Shown in pieces: positions 45,721 through 56,972 of a stretch of 64,000 nt of DNA. A program made the position numbers and the translations under genes. Below the pieces are notes generated by a model. That model ran no database searches. It worked only from the letters and a program-made list of their open reading frames with translations, and had not been told where the DNA came from. The stretch spans positions 496,001 through 560,000 of the forward strand of contig JAZKJV010002621.1 in the NCBI GenBank assembly GCA_037367405.1. The letters are read 5' to 3'. How positions within the stretch are numbered: the stretch's first letter is position 1; the number at the start of each line of letters is the position of its first letter. Origin of the DNA: Ottelia alismoides. Taxonomy: Eukaryota > Streptophyta > Magnoliopsida > Alismatales > Hydrocharitaceae.

Positions 45721-46782
45721 TCATCTGTGGATGTGATCTTCTTTGTGACAGTGATAATACGCACGTATTCCTGTCTGAGTTGAAGACCCAACTACAGAGG
45801 TACTAGTTCCTAATGCTGAGTTACGAGGGTATAGTGGAGGCCTAGAGTATCCCCGTCTTCCTGATAATTCCTGACCCAAGGTTTGTGGTGAGCTTATACT
45901 GGAACCTGCTGGATGATAGCGATGATCTCTAAGGTTATAATTTACCTTGTGTTTGGATGGTCCACCATACAATGAAGACTTCTTCTTTGACAGTTTTCAT
46001 CTCTCTCCATCTCAATACAAGAGGCGATGTCCATTTCTTCATCTATGGTTGTAGCTCTAAACCCGCAAGCTTTTTTCTCAGATCTCCCTGAAGACCGCTA
46101 ACAAATTTGGTAAGACACTCTTGTAGTGAAGCTTCTAGATATGGGGAGTAACGTAGTAGCTCGGTAAAGTGGATATGATAATCTCATACTGTCTTAGAAT
46201 CCTGGTTCAGAGAAGGCAGCTCTCTCCTCTTTAATTCTTCCCAATGGAGGGACAAAAGTGAGCTCAGAACCTCTCTTCAAAGATATCCCATAAAACATGA
46301 TCTACTAATTTCTTGAAAATTGCTCTCCACCATCGTCGTACATAATCTGCTAGGGAGTAATCAGCAAATACACCCATGTGTCAACTGGTGCATGTATTAT
46401 CCTCAACATCCTGCTAACATCTTCGATCCATAATTCAACCTCAACAGGGTGTCTCTACACCTTTGAATCGAGGAATCTTTCCCTTTCGGTAATTGTCAAG
46501 TAATGTTTGATGTCTAAGAAGGGCCTTTTCCATTGCTCCTTCATCTGGGATCGAAGCAGACTCAGTGGAAGGATGGTAACTCGATTCTTCCTCAGAAAAG
46601 TGGATAGAACCCTCAACTCTAGCATCCACAGGTCTGGATGCCTCGGGTCTCTCAGCTTGTGCATTAAGCCTTGCCTCCAATGCTTGTTGTCTTTGCCCCA
46701 TGTCTTGGAGCATTGTCATCATAGCCGCTAATTGTCTAGACACGTCTTGGTCTGTCATGATTTTGTGATGAATCAAGATCAA
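45721..46782 (-). pseudogene. gypsy gag
   Basis: The N-terminal part (46782-46441) holds a coiled-coil-like RQLAAMMTMLQDMGQRQQAL, then an acidic stretch and KGKIPRFKGVE. The middle (46440-45980) is broken by stops but shows retrotrans-gag-like pieces. The zinc knuckle near 45730 reads YYHCHKEDHIHRD; the first Cys of the CCHC is Tyr. Confidence 0.85.
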
Positions 46783-46940
46783 AAGTCAGATCCTATATAT
46801 CTCAGCTTGATGACCATAAGGGATAATGACTTGTGAATGGTACTGAAGTCAATTATTAAGATCAAAGGATCTTAATACAACTTTAGTTTCTGAATACTAC
46901 TCATAATTGTCAATTATTAAATAAATTACTGGAGTAACTG

Positions 46941-47161
46941 GGCTCTGATACCAAACTGTCACGACCTCGATTCCATACCATCGGATCCTCCCATATCTGG
47001 ATATGGTTACTCAGCAATAATTTACTTAGTAATCACAACTAACATTCAGAAACAGACTGTAATTAAAAATACTCAGAAGGAAGTATTTCAACACTTCTCC
47101 ATTCACAAAGTAAAGTTCACATGATACATTATCCCACTATAAAAATTTATATGTACATCAA
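46941..47161 (-). repeat. gypsy primer site (46941-46953) and truncated 5' LTR (46957-47161)
   Basis: The minus strand reads TGGTATCAGAGCC, complementary to initiator tRNA-Met. The LTR piece follows the 3' LTR base for base over 205 bp until GTACATCA. There the large element is inserted, while the 3' LTR continues with GCTGG. Confidence 0.93.
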
Positions 47162-50100
47162 TGATAACTAGGGAAATTGGAGGGTTGTACGATTTCACAA
47201 GGCGAAACCGCAGTCGGTTTATTGACCGCTCAAAAATCCCTAACTAATCAACAATGAACCCACAATATAAATATCAAGCAATGAAGAATAAATCGTGGAG
47301 TTAAATTTATTTTAACTCTACAAATGGATGTATAGGTGTAAGTATGTAGAGGTCGAACATATGGAGCAGACAGGTAGAACGGGGCAACTGAATGCACAAA
47401 ATGTGTGAATGTGATGTATGCTTGTCTATCTATGCTATTTTTTTGTGGGTTTTTTATTTTTTATTTTTTTATTTTATTTTTAATTTTATATTTTTGTATT
47501 TTGATTTTTAATTTACTGATTTTATATTTTCTTTTTATATTTTATATTTTTATATTTTCTTTTTGAATAATAGAATATATATAATATAAGAAAAGAGGGG
47601 ATAGGGTCTTTAAAAAATAGGGGAAAATATTCAAAAATCAGAAAATAAATTGTTTTTGGTCTTTTTATGATTTTCTACTATTTTTGTGATTTTTGGGGAT
47701 TTTTCAGAATATTTTGGTATTTTTAAAAGCCAAAATACAAGAAAACAGTGAATTAGCTACTGGATGAGATTAAAATGGGAATGAAAAACAGTAAACAGTG
47801 GCAAAATTTTCCCAAATGAATTTTAAATAAAGGACAATAAAATAGAGAAACTACAGAAACTGAATTTATATTTTTAGGAATTTTCTAGGATTTTTTAGAT
47901 TTTTATGAAGTTTTTAGGTGTTTTCTAATTTTTAAGGTTTTTGTTTTGAATTTTTTAATGATTTTTGGACTGACACTAAAAGACACTAAATAGACGTTAG
48001 GTGATTTTTTAGAATTTTTCAAGGGGTTTTGATTTTTTTTGGTATTTTCAAATGCAAATAGTGGCAAAAATGCATGTTTTTGATTTTTAATAAATATTAA
48101 AATGCAATAAAAATGAAATGCAAAAATATGGTGTGAATAAGAAAGCAAACAGGAGCTTAAATTAATTTTTGTGGATTTTTTAGCAATTTATAACTGCATG
48201 AAATAAATACAAGAAGCAAAAAGAAACTACAAGCCTGGCAGGGGTATTCTAGTAATATGCAAAAAGTTCAGGGACCAGAATGTAATTTTCACGCAAAAAG
48301 TATAACTATATTAAAACTTTGAGGACCAATGACAAATACACAAAGCCGTAGGGATATGCCCGCAAAAAGCCCACCCGCGCGCGTGCAACGCACGTGCTTG
48401 GGGAGGACTAATAAGCAAATGTCCAAAAACTCGAGGGCTATAATGCAAAATATCCAGAATATTATAACTGCATGTAAAAGTTGTAGGACTAAAACTAAAT
48501 ACGAAAAGAGCCCTGGGTATGCCTGCAAAAATGCCAAGTCACATGCGCGTAGCACGTGACTTGGCTGGGGCCAAAATGGAAAACTACAAAAGTCGAGGGG
48601 GGGGGGTTACTTGCAAATTTTCAAAATTAATATAACAGCAGATGAATGATTGTGCATTAATTAATAAATACAAATAATGCCAGGAGAAAAATTGCAAAAT
48701 AACCAGCGGGGCGGGATCGGACGGTGGCAGATATTTCACTTATGCCACGTGGCACGCTGGCGACGCCCGATGCCGTTTCGCCTTCCGACGACCGAGATTA
48801 GATGAAAGACTGATGATCGAACAGCCGAGGCGTGATCTGATCCAACGGACGCTGCTAGTTCTGGAGCCTCCAGACGATCGGACGGTGGAGAGCCACGCTG
48901 GAAGAACAGGGAGGAGCCACGGCCAGAGCGAACTTCCTCCGCTACGATCACTCTCCTCCGTCACCCGTTGAAGCCAAGGCTGTCCAGAAACACTCCTGCA
49001 TGGATGCTTAATCGGTTGGAGGGGCCAAAATGAGCGGAGGAGGGACGTAGAACCACCGCGACGTCAAAGATGATGGGGGGCTCCAGGAACCTCCGGCCGC
49101 TCGCAAAAAGCTCCAACCAACGCTGGTCCAGTTCGAAGTACCTGCAAAAAGAGTGAGGAGGGTCGCGGGAAATTGCCGCGACCCTCCAGCATGCAAAAAA
49201 AATGCAGGTGGCAGAGATGGAAGCTCGCCGGAGCTTGCTCCGGTGAGGGGGTGAAAATGACGATTGATGATGCAATGAACGGACTAAAAGGTGGAAATTA
49301 CTCCTACGGGTACAAGGAATGAAAACGTGCAAGGAAACTAAGGAAAGTGTTGTACCTCAAGGGTTGAAAACCCGAGATAGACCTCGACAACCAAATGGCC
49401 GGAGGTGGCTGGAACGCGGCCCTCAGCCTCGCCGCACCTCGACGGGGTGGGGATCTCCCCTGTCACCGAAGCTCTCCCTATACCCACTCCTGGAGGTCTG
49501 AAACTTCCAAGGCCGGTTCAAAGATCGAAGGGAAGGCTGGAAGGGGTTTTTGAATGGATGGTGGAGTGGGCTCACAAATCGAGATGGGCAGTTCGATGCA
49601 GCGATCCACAACCCAAGGAGAGCCTTGGGTGTGAATCACCACAAGTCGAGGAAGAAAAGTCATGAAGACTTCGTCACTAGATGGTGAAAGGTGCGTCCTC
49701 GAAAAATCCGCAAAGCGGGCCAAACACGAGGCTGACAAAGGCTACAGGGGCGGGTCAGAGAGTTGACCCGTCGGTCAACCCTCAGACCCTCCTGGTTGGT
49801 CCACGTGGACCAACCAGGAAAAACCCTGGGAAAATGTTTTGTAAATTCAAATAAAAACAAAAATGACTTAATTAATTTTAGGTTATAAAATAAAAATATT
49901 TATTAATTTATAAATTATTTTATGGTAATTTTTAATTATTTTTATGAGGTATAATTTTACAAGTTTCTTTTTATACCCTTTATAGGTTTATTATCTATAT
50001 ATTTTATTATTTTATTTTTATTTTGTGATTTTAATTTATTTATTTTTGTTTATTATTTTATAAATTTGTAGAATGTTTTTATACACTTAAATATATTTTT

Positions 50101-50959
50101 AATTTATTTTTCTGATATGTTTTGTATATTTAATAAAATAAAAGAATTAATACTGTAGGTATGTATATAGGTATTATACCTATGTATATGATATATATAG
50201 GTATTTTATTTTATGTTTCTTTTATGTTTTTATTCTGATTTTAATGCACAAATATATTATAAATAATATTTACAAAATTATAAAAATATAAAATTATAAA
50301 AGTAATGAGTAAATAATAAATTGAATATTTTAATCTGTACAAGTATACAATAGGGGTCCAAAACTCAACTTTCAAACTGTAGCTCCGCCAAATGCGAAAC
50401 CACCGCCATTAAATAGCTTATTTTTAACTATATACAATTAAAGGTGAGTTTGATGCATTTGGAGTTTTCATTTGTGAGATACAGGTTTGGGAAGTTGGGA
50501 TCCTGGAATTTTATTCAGACCATAACTTTTTATCTGTGCATTATTTTTGTGTAAAATCAATTTTGTATTTTTCTTTATTTAATTATCTACAACTTTCATG
50601 TACAAAGTTTCTTTATTTGAGGTATAAAAAGTGGAATAAAAAATAGGTCCCAAAATGAATAAAGAATGAAATAAAAACATTGTATTCTGGCCCTTATCTC
50701 CCCCTACTTTATTCCTTGTCGACCTAGTCATCGAGATGCCTAGGTCTCGGGGTTTAGGGTCATAAACTATTTACAATATTTTATATTTTTCTTTTCTTTT
50801 ATTTATTCTATAATTTTGGCTTTAATTACAGTATTTTATACACTATTTACATGCACATGCATGGATGCTAAGATGCTGAAATTAAGCGTATGTATACACA
50901 TTTGCTAGGGTTTTGAAGCTAAAATGATAGAATAAAGATGATGAAATGTGGATTCATCA
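47162..50959 (-). repeat. 3' LTR of the large element, 3798 bp
   Basis: The plus strand starts TGATAACTAGGG and ends GATTCATCA. It contains an A/T-homopolymer-rich part (47.4-48.2 kb) and CACGTG/CGCGTG hairpin units (48.3-48.6 kb). A GC-rich part (48.7-49.8 kb) and an AT-rich part with the CTACAACTTTCATGTACAAA motif (about 50585) follow. The minus-strand ORFs at 48.7-49.9 kb have no known domain and are not conserved as ORFs in copies A and B. Confidence 0.92.
49762..49818. promoter_or_regulatory. W-box and G-box palindromes in LTR copy C
   Basis: GTTGACC (49762-49768) and GGTCAAC (49773-49779) are followed by the perfect 28-bp CACGTG-centred palindrome at 49791-49818. The arrangement is the same as at 1534-1592 and, inverted, at 23160-23217. 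Confidence 0.65.
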
Positions 50960-50975
50960 TTCCCCTATACTTTAC
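50960..50975 (-). other. 3' polypurine tract of the large element
   Basis: The minus strand reads GGTAAAGTATAGGGGAA immediately before the LTR start TGATGAATCC. This is the primer site for plus-strand DNA synthesis. Confidence 0.85.
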
Positions 50976-52912
50976 CTTTTCTAGTCCCTAGCAAACACTT
51001 ATGCAATAAGTGCAGAAAGGAAAAACTAAGAAAAGAAAAAGAAGAAGGTGGATTAAATTCGCTTATCAAACTTGTCTTCACAAAATCAAAGTTTCGAGCT
51101 TAAGTTGGACCTTTGAAATTTTAGTGCGGGCGGAACCTTAACGAGAACCGGATTTGAAATTCAACAGCCTCTGAGAATCCCAAAACTCTGCCCAAGTCTC
51201 CTCAATAGACAGGTTAGAAATATTTCAATTCATACGCAAACTCTTACGACTATGAATCTGACTTGTACTGTGTAAGTGATAGTGGCTCTCCCCAACTAGA
51301 ATGACAAAGAGACTGACTTCTCCAGTATGACAACCCAATGATTCCCCAATCCAATAAATCCTCGAGGAGCGGGGTATTCCCTTCTAAGTTCAAGTGGCAA
51401 CCAGCTCAAGAGGAGGGGGTGAAGAGAAGAATGGACGGTAGCCAGTGTAGCTACCTATCCTAGGATGCAAGACCAGTGTAGTCAAGTCATCCAAATGCAG
51501 GCTCACATAATTTGACTTTGGAACTCAAGCTTGCTTATCGACTTTACAACATATGTACATACTTTGCAGGCATTTATTTTTGTACATGCCTGACCATTTT
51601 TTTTAAAACTATTCACAGCAGCATTTACATAAGGAGTTTTTCCTCTTGAGCCAGTAGACTATCCCTCTTTTGAAGCTTTATCGCAACCCACACTCTCCTA
51701 TCTTTAGACTTCCTCATCACTGGATGGGTTGGGGTGCACTTCCCTCCCTAGAGGAAGATAAGTGTTTCCACTTGTGTGCGTCTCATACCGGCAAATCCAA
51801 TCCCCAACTGAGTTGAGTCATGTGAAAGGTGCAGGTATCCAAGTTAGGTCATTATCAACAAGAGTCGTGTGTATGCTTTGAAATACTCTACTTAGGCAGT
51901 CAAGAATCCATTGAACCAAGTCTCGTGATCCTCAAATAATTAAGTCAACTAGACCTGGAGTACCTCAAACCCAGCTTCTATAAGGTTCCTGTTATTAGGT
52001 AGATTTTAAGGTCCAATTAAGCTCCAATCTCCGGCTTTTACTTAGACTCGTTCAACTATCACACTGAATCCGAAAAATGCTCATGCTATGCAAATGCTAT
52101 GCAGAATGCAGAAAATATTTTTGTGATGCCATTTTCAAGATTTTGAACTTTTTATAGATTTTTGAACAGATGATGATGATGCATATGCAATTTTTGTAAT
52201 TTTCAAAAAGGTTTTCAAATGTTTTTGGTATTTTAATTTTGCAAATGTTTTTAGAATTTTTGAAAACAAAGATTTTGGGATAAAAACTAGGTTAAAACTA
52301 TATACATGGGAGTGCTTCTTATATATACAAGAAGTGGATTTTAAGAATTTACAAGGGTAAGTGATCAATATTATACATACATATAATGAGTTTTAGTTGT
52401 GATGTATGTATTCCTCAAATTTATTTGGCACATGCTTTTCAAATAATTTTTGAAAACTATAGTCCAAAATAATTTTCACAAACAATTTTACAAACATGTA
52501 CACACATTTGAAAATCATTTTGCAAAGGTTTTCAAACAGTATAGATAGATTTTTCAAAATATTTTTGCAACCATTTTTCAAACCATTTGCAAATCATTTT
52601 TCAAACATTTTATTTCTCCCAAAGAAAATAAGTTTTAGAAACCAAACTGTTTTTACAAAGGGTGAAAACATGTAACAAAATGTTTTCAAAATAGTTTTCA
52701 AAAGATTTTCACACAGATTTTCAAACTATTTTTCAAACATTTTGCAAAAAACATGTTCACCTGATTTATTAATCAGTACATACAAAAAAAATTTGAGGAA
52801 TGATAACATCTTTTTATTAAGGTTTTAATGAATTTTAAAGAATTATTAGCCATATTATTAAGAAAATACAAAAGTACAAGTTATGGCTAAAGTATATACA
52901 CAGTATATACAA
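50976..52912 (-). other. 3' non-coding part of the internal region
   Basis: No domain found on either strand. 52130-52790 consists of degenerate short repeats of the TTTTCAAA / CATTTTGCAAA type. 50980-52080 has moderate GC with no open frame worth reporting. Confidence 0.5.
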
Positions 52913-53519
52913 CCCCCCTATACTTAGCTTGAGCTATGTCCTCATAGATCGGAGAGAAAAGAGAAGACATAACTCGTACTGAGTATAGGCAAGCGTAATG
53001 AATAAATGAATGAAATGAATGAACAAATGAATAAACGAATGAGAGATTGACCGTCCCCCCTATACTTAGGATCAAATAATCCTAAGTATAGCAGATTGTA
53101 CACAAAGCAGGGAGGGTCAAGGGTGGGAATGAACATATCGTACTTAGATTGTCTCCCCCTATACTTAGGGTAATATATCCCTAAGTATAGACAAGAAGAG
53201 GAGACAATGGATAGGATCAAAGAATAGAGAAACTTGGGGTGCACACCCCCCTATACTTAGGACAAAGTACGTCCTAAGTGTAGAAACTGACAATAAGGGG
53301 CGACACCTTTTTGATACAAAAAGAGAATAGAAAAGGAAAAGAAGAAAAGAAGAAGAGATCAGAGTGGAATAAGAGATCGTGAGAATGTACACATCACTCC
53401 CCCTATACTTAGGGTAAAAGAAGCCCTAAGTATAGGCAATAACAGGAGTGATGACACGGAACGAAGAATGAACACTCGGCTCATCCACCCCTTATACTTA
53501 GGACAAGGTACGTCCTAAG
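52913..53519 (-). repeat. Array of six stem-loops, each carrying a copy of the polypurine tract
   Basis: On the plus strand each unit reads CCCCCTATACTTAGG, a short loop, then CCTAAGTATAG. Inner stems: (1) 52917-52943 with 52963-52989 (long, imperfect); (2) 53060-53072 with 53079-53091; (3) 53159-53170 with 53179-53190; (4) 53251-53263 with 53271-53283 (one mismatch); (5) 53402-53414 with 53424-53436; (6) 53497-53504 with 53512-53519. Outer stems with unit-specific sequence extend several: 53148-53156 with 53200-53208 (ATTGTCTCC / GGAGACAAT), 53392-53400 with 53445-53453 (CATCACTCC / GGAGTGATG), and 53047-53057 with 53110-53120 (one mismatch). In the element's sense (minus) every unit ends AAGTATAGGGGG, the core of the real tract at 50960-50975. 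Confidence 0.9.
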
Positions 53520-53611
53520 CAAGGCAAACACGAGAATGGGTGAGCGAGCAATACTGAAGATAGACAGAGATACACGAGAGAGAATATACAACAGAAATGG
53601 ATGTACATATG

Positions 53612-55618
53612 GTCAAGAAGGTGGAAAGCGAACCTTCTTGCAAGACCGTTGAGGGATAGATCTAGTGTGGTGTAGGTCGACATCGGGGTCCACAATGGAC
53701 GGAAGCCGGTCAGGGTCGACAGAGTGAAGGCCCTCAGTGGAATCAAATCGAAAAGGCACGAACTAGTCAATGGAAGTAGTATGTCTAGGTTCTCCCTTGG
53801 TGATTCTATGGTGTGAAGGTGCAGACGGGCGAGTGGAAGAAGTGTGGTCAGATCTGGCCTTGGAGGTCTCGTTGATATCAAAGTGGAATGGGACAAACTC
53901 ATCATCCTCGAAAGAAGTGTAATCGGAGTCGTCCTGCGAGGTCTCGTCCAGATCAAAATCAAAAGGAACGAAGTCGTCGGTGGAAGAAGTCGAACTCTGT
54001 TTGTCCTCAAGAATCTCACCCGGATCATCTTCATCAAGAGGTCCAAATTTCTGAAAATAATGGCTAGCATCATAACCGACCTCAATCATCTTTACTTTTG
54101 AGTGACCAGGAACGAACTTATCAGTGGAAGTAGTCAAACCAGGTCCGTCCTGCCTATTCTTGTTATCTGCCCTCCGCTCAATGGGATCAATCACGTAAAT
54201 TCCTTGGATTTCATCAATACATCGCCACACACCAGAAGGAGGAACTGCGAGGTCTATGCTTTCCGAATCTTCCCCCTTTCGGAGGATTTCTCGGGTCTCA
54301 TCAGCGGTCGCTAAGCAAACATCTCTAATATCATCAGATCGGTCACAGGCCTCGGGGTCAGCTAGAATCGGTGAAGGTGCATCAGGTGCAGGTCTCTGTT
54401 CAACTGTGGGTGTGGTGATCAACGCTTCGCTCTCGTCAATAAGACGGAAGCGAATCTCCCCTGATCCATAGTTAATAACGACCCTCGCAGAGGCGAGGAA
54501 TGGTCATCCCAGGATGATTGGAGATGGCTCCCCTGTGGAGGTCTCCATGGGCAACACGACAAAAATGGTAGCTCGTACCCTGAATAGAAATAACAACGTT
54601 TTCAAGGATACCCTTCGGCCTCTTGATAGATCCATCAACAAACTGAACGATCATCCTGGTTTTCTTGAGAGGCCCTAAGTGAAGAGACTGTACCAGTGAG
54701 AAGGGTAGTATGCTAATAGATGCACCACTGTCCAGGAGAGTACGATCACAAGTGTAGTCAGAGATGGTGCAGGTGATAAATGGTGTAGCTGTGTTCTTCC
54801 TTCTAGGAATGGGACGATGTGTGATGGCGTGGGCAATGGCCATGGACAGAATGTGACACTCAGATCTGCTCCTCCACTTTCTCTTCTTGGGAAGAGGAGC
54901 AGATAAATCAGTCATGGCCTGTTGAAGTGGGGCTTGGATGATCTCACGAATAACGGCCACCACTTCAGGTTCAGTCAACATTTTTTTGAATTTTTGGACT
55001 TCCTCCATACAAGGGAGGAAGCCGGAATCAGCATCTACACGAGGAATGCCAAGAGCAGTCTGTACAGCGGCATCCTCAGGGTCAAAGGTGGGACAATGTG
55101 TGAATGAATGTGTGGGTAAATGATCTGGCAGACGGACCCTCTCCTCACGGTATGAATCAACCAAGTGCCTCCCGAACTCTTTTTGTGTTTTTTTCTCATT
55201 TTTTTGTATTTTTGGCAATTGTAAGCTCTCGTGATTACCCAAAAGTAAAGCCGTATCCTCGACGAAAGAAGCACTAGTCCGATATTCTCTTAAAGTGGCA
55301 AGATGCTCTCTCATCAAAATAATGTGATCTAGCATTAGGTTCATGACAACACTCATGGAGGTTGCGGAAGGTGACTCCAACAGGTCAGACTCGGGTGGAT
55401 GTGAAGGTGGAGGTGGATAATATACAGGTGGAGGTGGATAATATACAGGTGGAGGTGGGTGTGGATAGAAATCCGAATCCTGATACTGTGGTTGAGGCGG
55501 GTATGTACAAAAATCAGAAAAAAATAGGAGGAGGGTCCTCCTAATAAAAGGAAGGTGGACCGGCTGGAGCGAACGAGGGATCCGCAAAGTCCGGATAAAA
55601 TGTGCTCCAGGGGTCCAT
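53612..55618 (-). pseudogene. Retropepsin-bearing ORF of the large element, with FVPF repeats; no RT
   Basis: A likely start at 55618 (MDPWSTFYPDF...) is soon broken by stops and a frame change. The N-terminal part is Pro/Tyr-rich (PPPPVYYPPPPVYY). A middle part follows without a recognisable gag domain or zinc knuckle (MLDHIILMREHLATLRE, EVQKFKKMLTEPEVVAVIRE, then basic KKRKWRSRS). The retropepsin begins with CDRTLLDSGASISILPFSL (DSG at about 54730) and runs on through MIVQFVDGSIKRPKGILENV. After a frameshift near 54565 it resumes with PSPIILG, a TGA at 54504-54506 and PFLASARVVINYGSGEIRF, the normal end of an Athila-type protease (ILGRPFLA; Arg codon to TGA). An acidic tail then repeats a unit around FVPF four times (DKFVPG, DDFVPF, DEFVPF, FVPF after a stop) and ends KKVRFPPS. 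Confidence 0.8.
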
Positions 55619-56972
55619 CTCGAAAACAAAAGGAAATGATTCGGGGGAGCACGAAGGTCAAGTCAAGAGGGTAAAGAAGTAGGTGCAAATGCGTAGAGGC
55701 AATCTAGGATGCACACAAAACAATCACAAACAAAAATGAAAACAAGACAAACCCTCAATTCACCTACTCAACTCGGTAGAGACCGCAAAATGCGGTCTTT
55801 TTATCTTGTCTGTTTTAGAGTTAGGTGAGAAGTCAAAATATTACACAAACGCTTAGGGGCCGAATGGGATTTGGGCACTAATCCTTAGTTTGTGCGCGAG
55901 AAATGTAAAACGAAGACAATGAGGGGATTACTCGCCCCAATACAAGATTTTCTTTTTGGTTGATTTTAGGGTCAAGTAATATTAGCAGTCCTAATTTTAT
56001 TTGATTATCAATTTTTTTTGAATTTTTAATAAGAAATGCACGAGCCTAACGAGGATTCAATTCCTTTAAGCACCTAGGTTGGCAAAATCAGAGGGAGAGT
56101 CGGAAAAGCAATGCAAGTGGCAAAAACGATGATGTATGCTAAAAAGAAATGCTCACCTTGCCTCCAGCACTCTACATGCAAAGATGCTCAGCAGAATTGA
56201 AACCTATCTATATGCAAATACAAGCCCATGAAATCGTCCTAAGTTCAGAAATTGCTATTAGCGTGAAGCACCACAAGTCGGTCACCGATCTTCAATCTAG
56301 GAGTCCGGTCTAGGCTCACCCCTCCTCCTCTCGACAAATCGAGTTCAGGAGCAACGCTTGGCAGGGTGGGCTCGCGGCACAAAGACTCGAAGATGATGAG
56401 GCGACTATTTAAAATTTTGACTAAGTCCAAACGAGACTATAGGTACAGGCAAATATATTAGGTGTTTGTCCTTAATCTATCGCAAGCAATCCTAAAACTA
56501 GGGGCTCAATCACACAAAAATAAAGAAAACAAAACCAGAATATAAAATAAAAAGAAGCGATGAAAACCGATAAAAACTACGGTGAGCCCCCAGGTGTACA
56601 AACACATGAAAATTAGGCCCGAAAGTCCAATGTCCGAGTACCTGTATTATTACAAATATAGATTCTCTCTCTCACTTAAATTACAAAAATAAATACTACA
56701 AAAAAATGCTCAAAACTATGATTGTCTTCTCAAGTCCTCCCTGCCTCCTTTGATGCTAGGTCAGAAGTCTCTTGCTGCCTTCACATGGGTGCACCGGCGC
56801 CTAGGGTGGAGCGCCTCCCTCGATCCGCGGTTCCTCGCACAAAGTCAACAAAGATGATGATTAGACAAGTCAAGCAATATCAAATAAAGAGCAAATAAGA
56901 TAAACAAAAATAAAAGCCGTGAAAGAGACAAGCAATCATAATCACAAACAAAAAGTCGAACTACCGTTGTTG
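55619..56972 (-). other. Untranslated leader of the large element
   Basis: Lies between the primer site and the ORF. It has no coding signal. One strong hairpin, AGACCGCA (55780-55787) with TGCGGTCT (55791-55798), is present; its function is unknown. Confidence 0.55.

Larger units (their letters stand above)
39176..47161 (-). mobile_element. Ty3/gypsy chromovirus (Tekay/Del-like), pol-defective, 5' LTR interrupted
   Basis: On the minus strand the order is 5' LTR end, tRNA-Met primer site, gag, protease, RT, RNase H, integrase, chromodomain, 3' LTR. That is the chromovirus layout; LTRs of about 2.8 kb fit the Tekay/Del clade. All domains carry stops or frameshifts. The 5' LTR is cut after 205 bp by the large element at 47162. 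It inserted into the 3' LTR of the TRIM (left flank TAAGC at 39171-39175). Confidence 0.93.

Noticed and set aside
42138..46782. Endogenous plant pararetrovirus (RT-containing)
   Set aside because: Integrase, chromodomain, LTRs and a tRNA-Met primer site identify a Ty3/gypsy chromovirus; no movement or coat protein is seen.
48736..49860. Genes in the GC-rich part of LTR copy C
   Set aside because: Reading frames are short, on both strands, and not preserved in the matching parts of copies A and B.
52913..53519. CRISPR-like array of regularly spaced repeats
   Set aside because: The units are stem-loops with variable spacing (about 90-150 bp) inside a plant LTR retrotransposon. No cas genes are present, and the repeat core equals the element's polypurine tract.
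55780..55805. Intrinsic (Rho-independent) terminator: hairpin followed by T run
   Set aside because: This is plant nuclear DNA in a retrotransposon leader, so bacterial termination does not apply; kept only as a hairpin.
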